DNA of 5,802 nucleotides from JALZAQ01 sp038253885 (GTDB taxonomy: Bacteria; Gemmatimonadota; Gemmatimonadetes; Gemmatimonadales; Gemmatimonadaceae): contig JBBSGP010000109.1 of the NCBI GenBank assembly GCA_038253885.1, forward strand, positions 1-5,802, given 5' to 3'. Shown piece after piece: positions 5,568-5,802 of this stretch (positions within the stretch are counted from its first letter, which is position 1; the number at the start of each line of letters is the position of its first letter). The translations under genes and the position numbers were made by a program. The notes under the pieces are model-generated. The model worked only from the letters and a program-made list of their open reading frames with translations. It ran no database searches and was not told the DNA's origin.

Positions 5568-5583
5568 AGAGAGCAGGCTCTCT
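5568..5583. repeat. Perfect inverted repeat at the predicted transcript start
   Basis: AGAGAGC (5568-5574), AG, then GCTCTCT (5577-5583). In RNA it would form a 6-bp stem with a CAGG loop, placed almost at the 5' end of the predicted transcript. It could stabilise the leader or, as DNA, serve as an operator just downstream of the promoter. There is no U-tract, so a terminator is unlikely. Confidence 0.4.
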
Positions 5584-5689
5584 CTGGCGCAGGAAATCGT
5601 CCGCAAGTGGCTCCTTCCGCGAATGCCGCGCCGGTGCGTCCCGTGCACTGGGAGTCGTGACGTCGCGAGCGGTTGCGAACAAGCAGAGG

Positions 5690-5702
5690 GTCACAGAGTG
5701 AC
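5690..5702. promoter_or_regulatory. Inverted repeat overlapping the GntR-type start codon
   Basis: GTCAC (5690-5694), AGA, then GTGAC (5698-5702) is a perfect inverted repeat whose right arm contains the proposed GTG start. GntR-family operators are often short palindromes with GT...AC ends, so autoregulation is possible. As RNA it would be a small hairpin around the start codon. Both readings are inferences. Confidence 0.28.
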
Positions 5703-5802
5703 TGTACCGACGCTGCGGATGACTCTCGTCTCGCTGCTCAGGCAGCGCGTGACGGCCCGACTACATCTCGGCATGCTGCGTCCTTGCGATCGCCTCCCGA
5801 GC
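5698..5802 (+). CDS. N-terminus of a probable GntR-family transcriptional regulator, cut by the window edge
   Basis: Thirty-five codons from GTG 5698 run open to the right edge. The peptide contains LLRQRVTARLHLGMLRPCD followed by RLPS (residues 13-35). This fits the start of the GntR winged helix, in which a helix ending in G-x-L is followed by PGD.LPS before the recognition helices. The effector-binding domain lies outside the window, so the subfamily and ligand are unknown. A Shine-Dalgarno-like AGAGGG (5685-5690) lies seven bases ahead of the GTG. ATG 5719 is an alternative start with no comparable site. An oddity is C30 (TGC) where the family almost always has Gly (GGC), a one-base difference. 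The gene is divergent from the Met-rich secreted protein gene and has its own extended -10 promoter. Confidence 0.6.
   Translation, partial: MTVPTLRMTLVSLLRQRVTARLHLGMLRPCDRLPS

Noticed and set aside
5215..5694. 159-codon minus-strand frame overlapping the Met-rich gene's start and leader
   Set aside because: It overlaps the signal peptide region of a well-supported gene in another frame and shows no coding-like composition or ribosome binding site.
5336..5701. 121-codon plus-strand frame in the divergent region
   Set aside because: Ser/Arg-rich, no motif, and it spans the predicted promoter and leader. Frame 1 in the same region is more protein-like.

Overview
The window is GC-rich (roughly two thirds G+C), with codon third positions dominated by G and C. 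It carries four complete genes and two genes cut by the window edges. The gene types suggest a soil-type Gram-negative bacterium, possibly Gemmatimonadota: a DUF4384-like secreted protein with a Tyr/Pro-rich body, a DAO-family flavoprotein, a PIG3-type quinone oxidoreductase and a secreted Met-rich orphan. The phylum is an inference from protein style; no rRNA or other marker is present.

Layout. (1) 2-274 (+) is the C-terminal end of a larger protein, followed 20 nt later by 295-1287 (+), a zinc-free NAD(P)H:quinone oxidoreductase; the two are probably co-transcribed. (2) 1289-2431 (-) is an FAD-dependent oxidoreductase of the monomeric sarcosine oxidase / N-methyltryptophan oxidase family. 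It converges on the quinone oxidoreductase with one base between the stop codons. (3) 2432-2628 is a divergent intergenic region with a candidate promoter and operator-like repeats for the flavoprotein. It also holds a hairpin that would mask the ribosome binding site of the next gene. (4) 2629-4230 (+) encodes a secreted DUF4384-like protein with a Tyr/Pro-rich middle and a tail of ten RxEPx pentads encoded by a 15-bp tandem repeat. (5) 4231-4655 has no confident gene, but a coding-like minus-strand frame at 4318-4560 may be a gene remnant. (6) 4656-5297 (-) encodes a secreted, Met-rich protein of unknown function. (7) 5298-5697 is a divergent intergenic region with a good extended -10 promoter. 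It leads to 5698-5802 (+), the first 35 residues of a probable GntR-type winged-helix regulator cut off by the right edge.

The genes do not form an obvious pathway. The quinone oxidoreductase and the flavoprotein are both redox enzymes but are convergent, so they are not one operon. The two secreted proteins are unrelated to each other.

The most interesting observation is that the flavoprotein keeps the sarcosine-oxidase fold and FAD-binding motif but has replaced the covalent-flavin cysteine and several catalytic residues, including the oxygen-activating lysine. Next come the anti-Shine-Dalgarno hairpin ahead of the DUF4384-like gene and the unusual domain order of that protein. I did not find a clear new multi-gene system, CRISPR array, tRNA, rRNA or insertion sequence.
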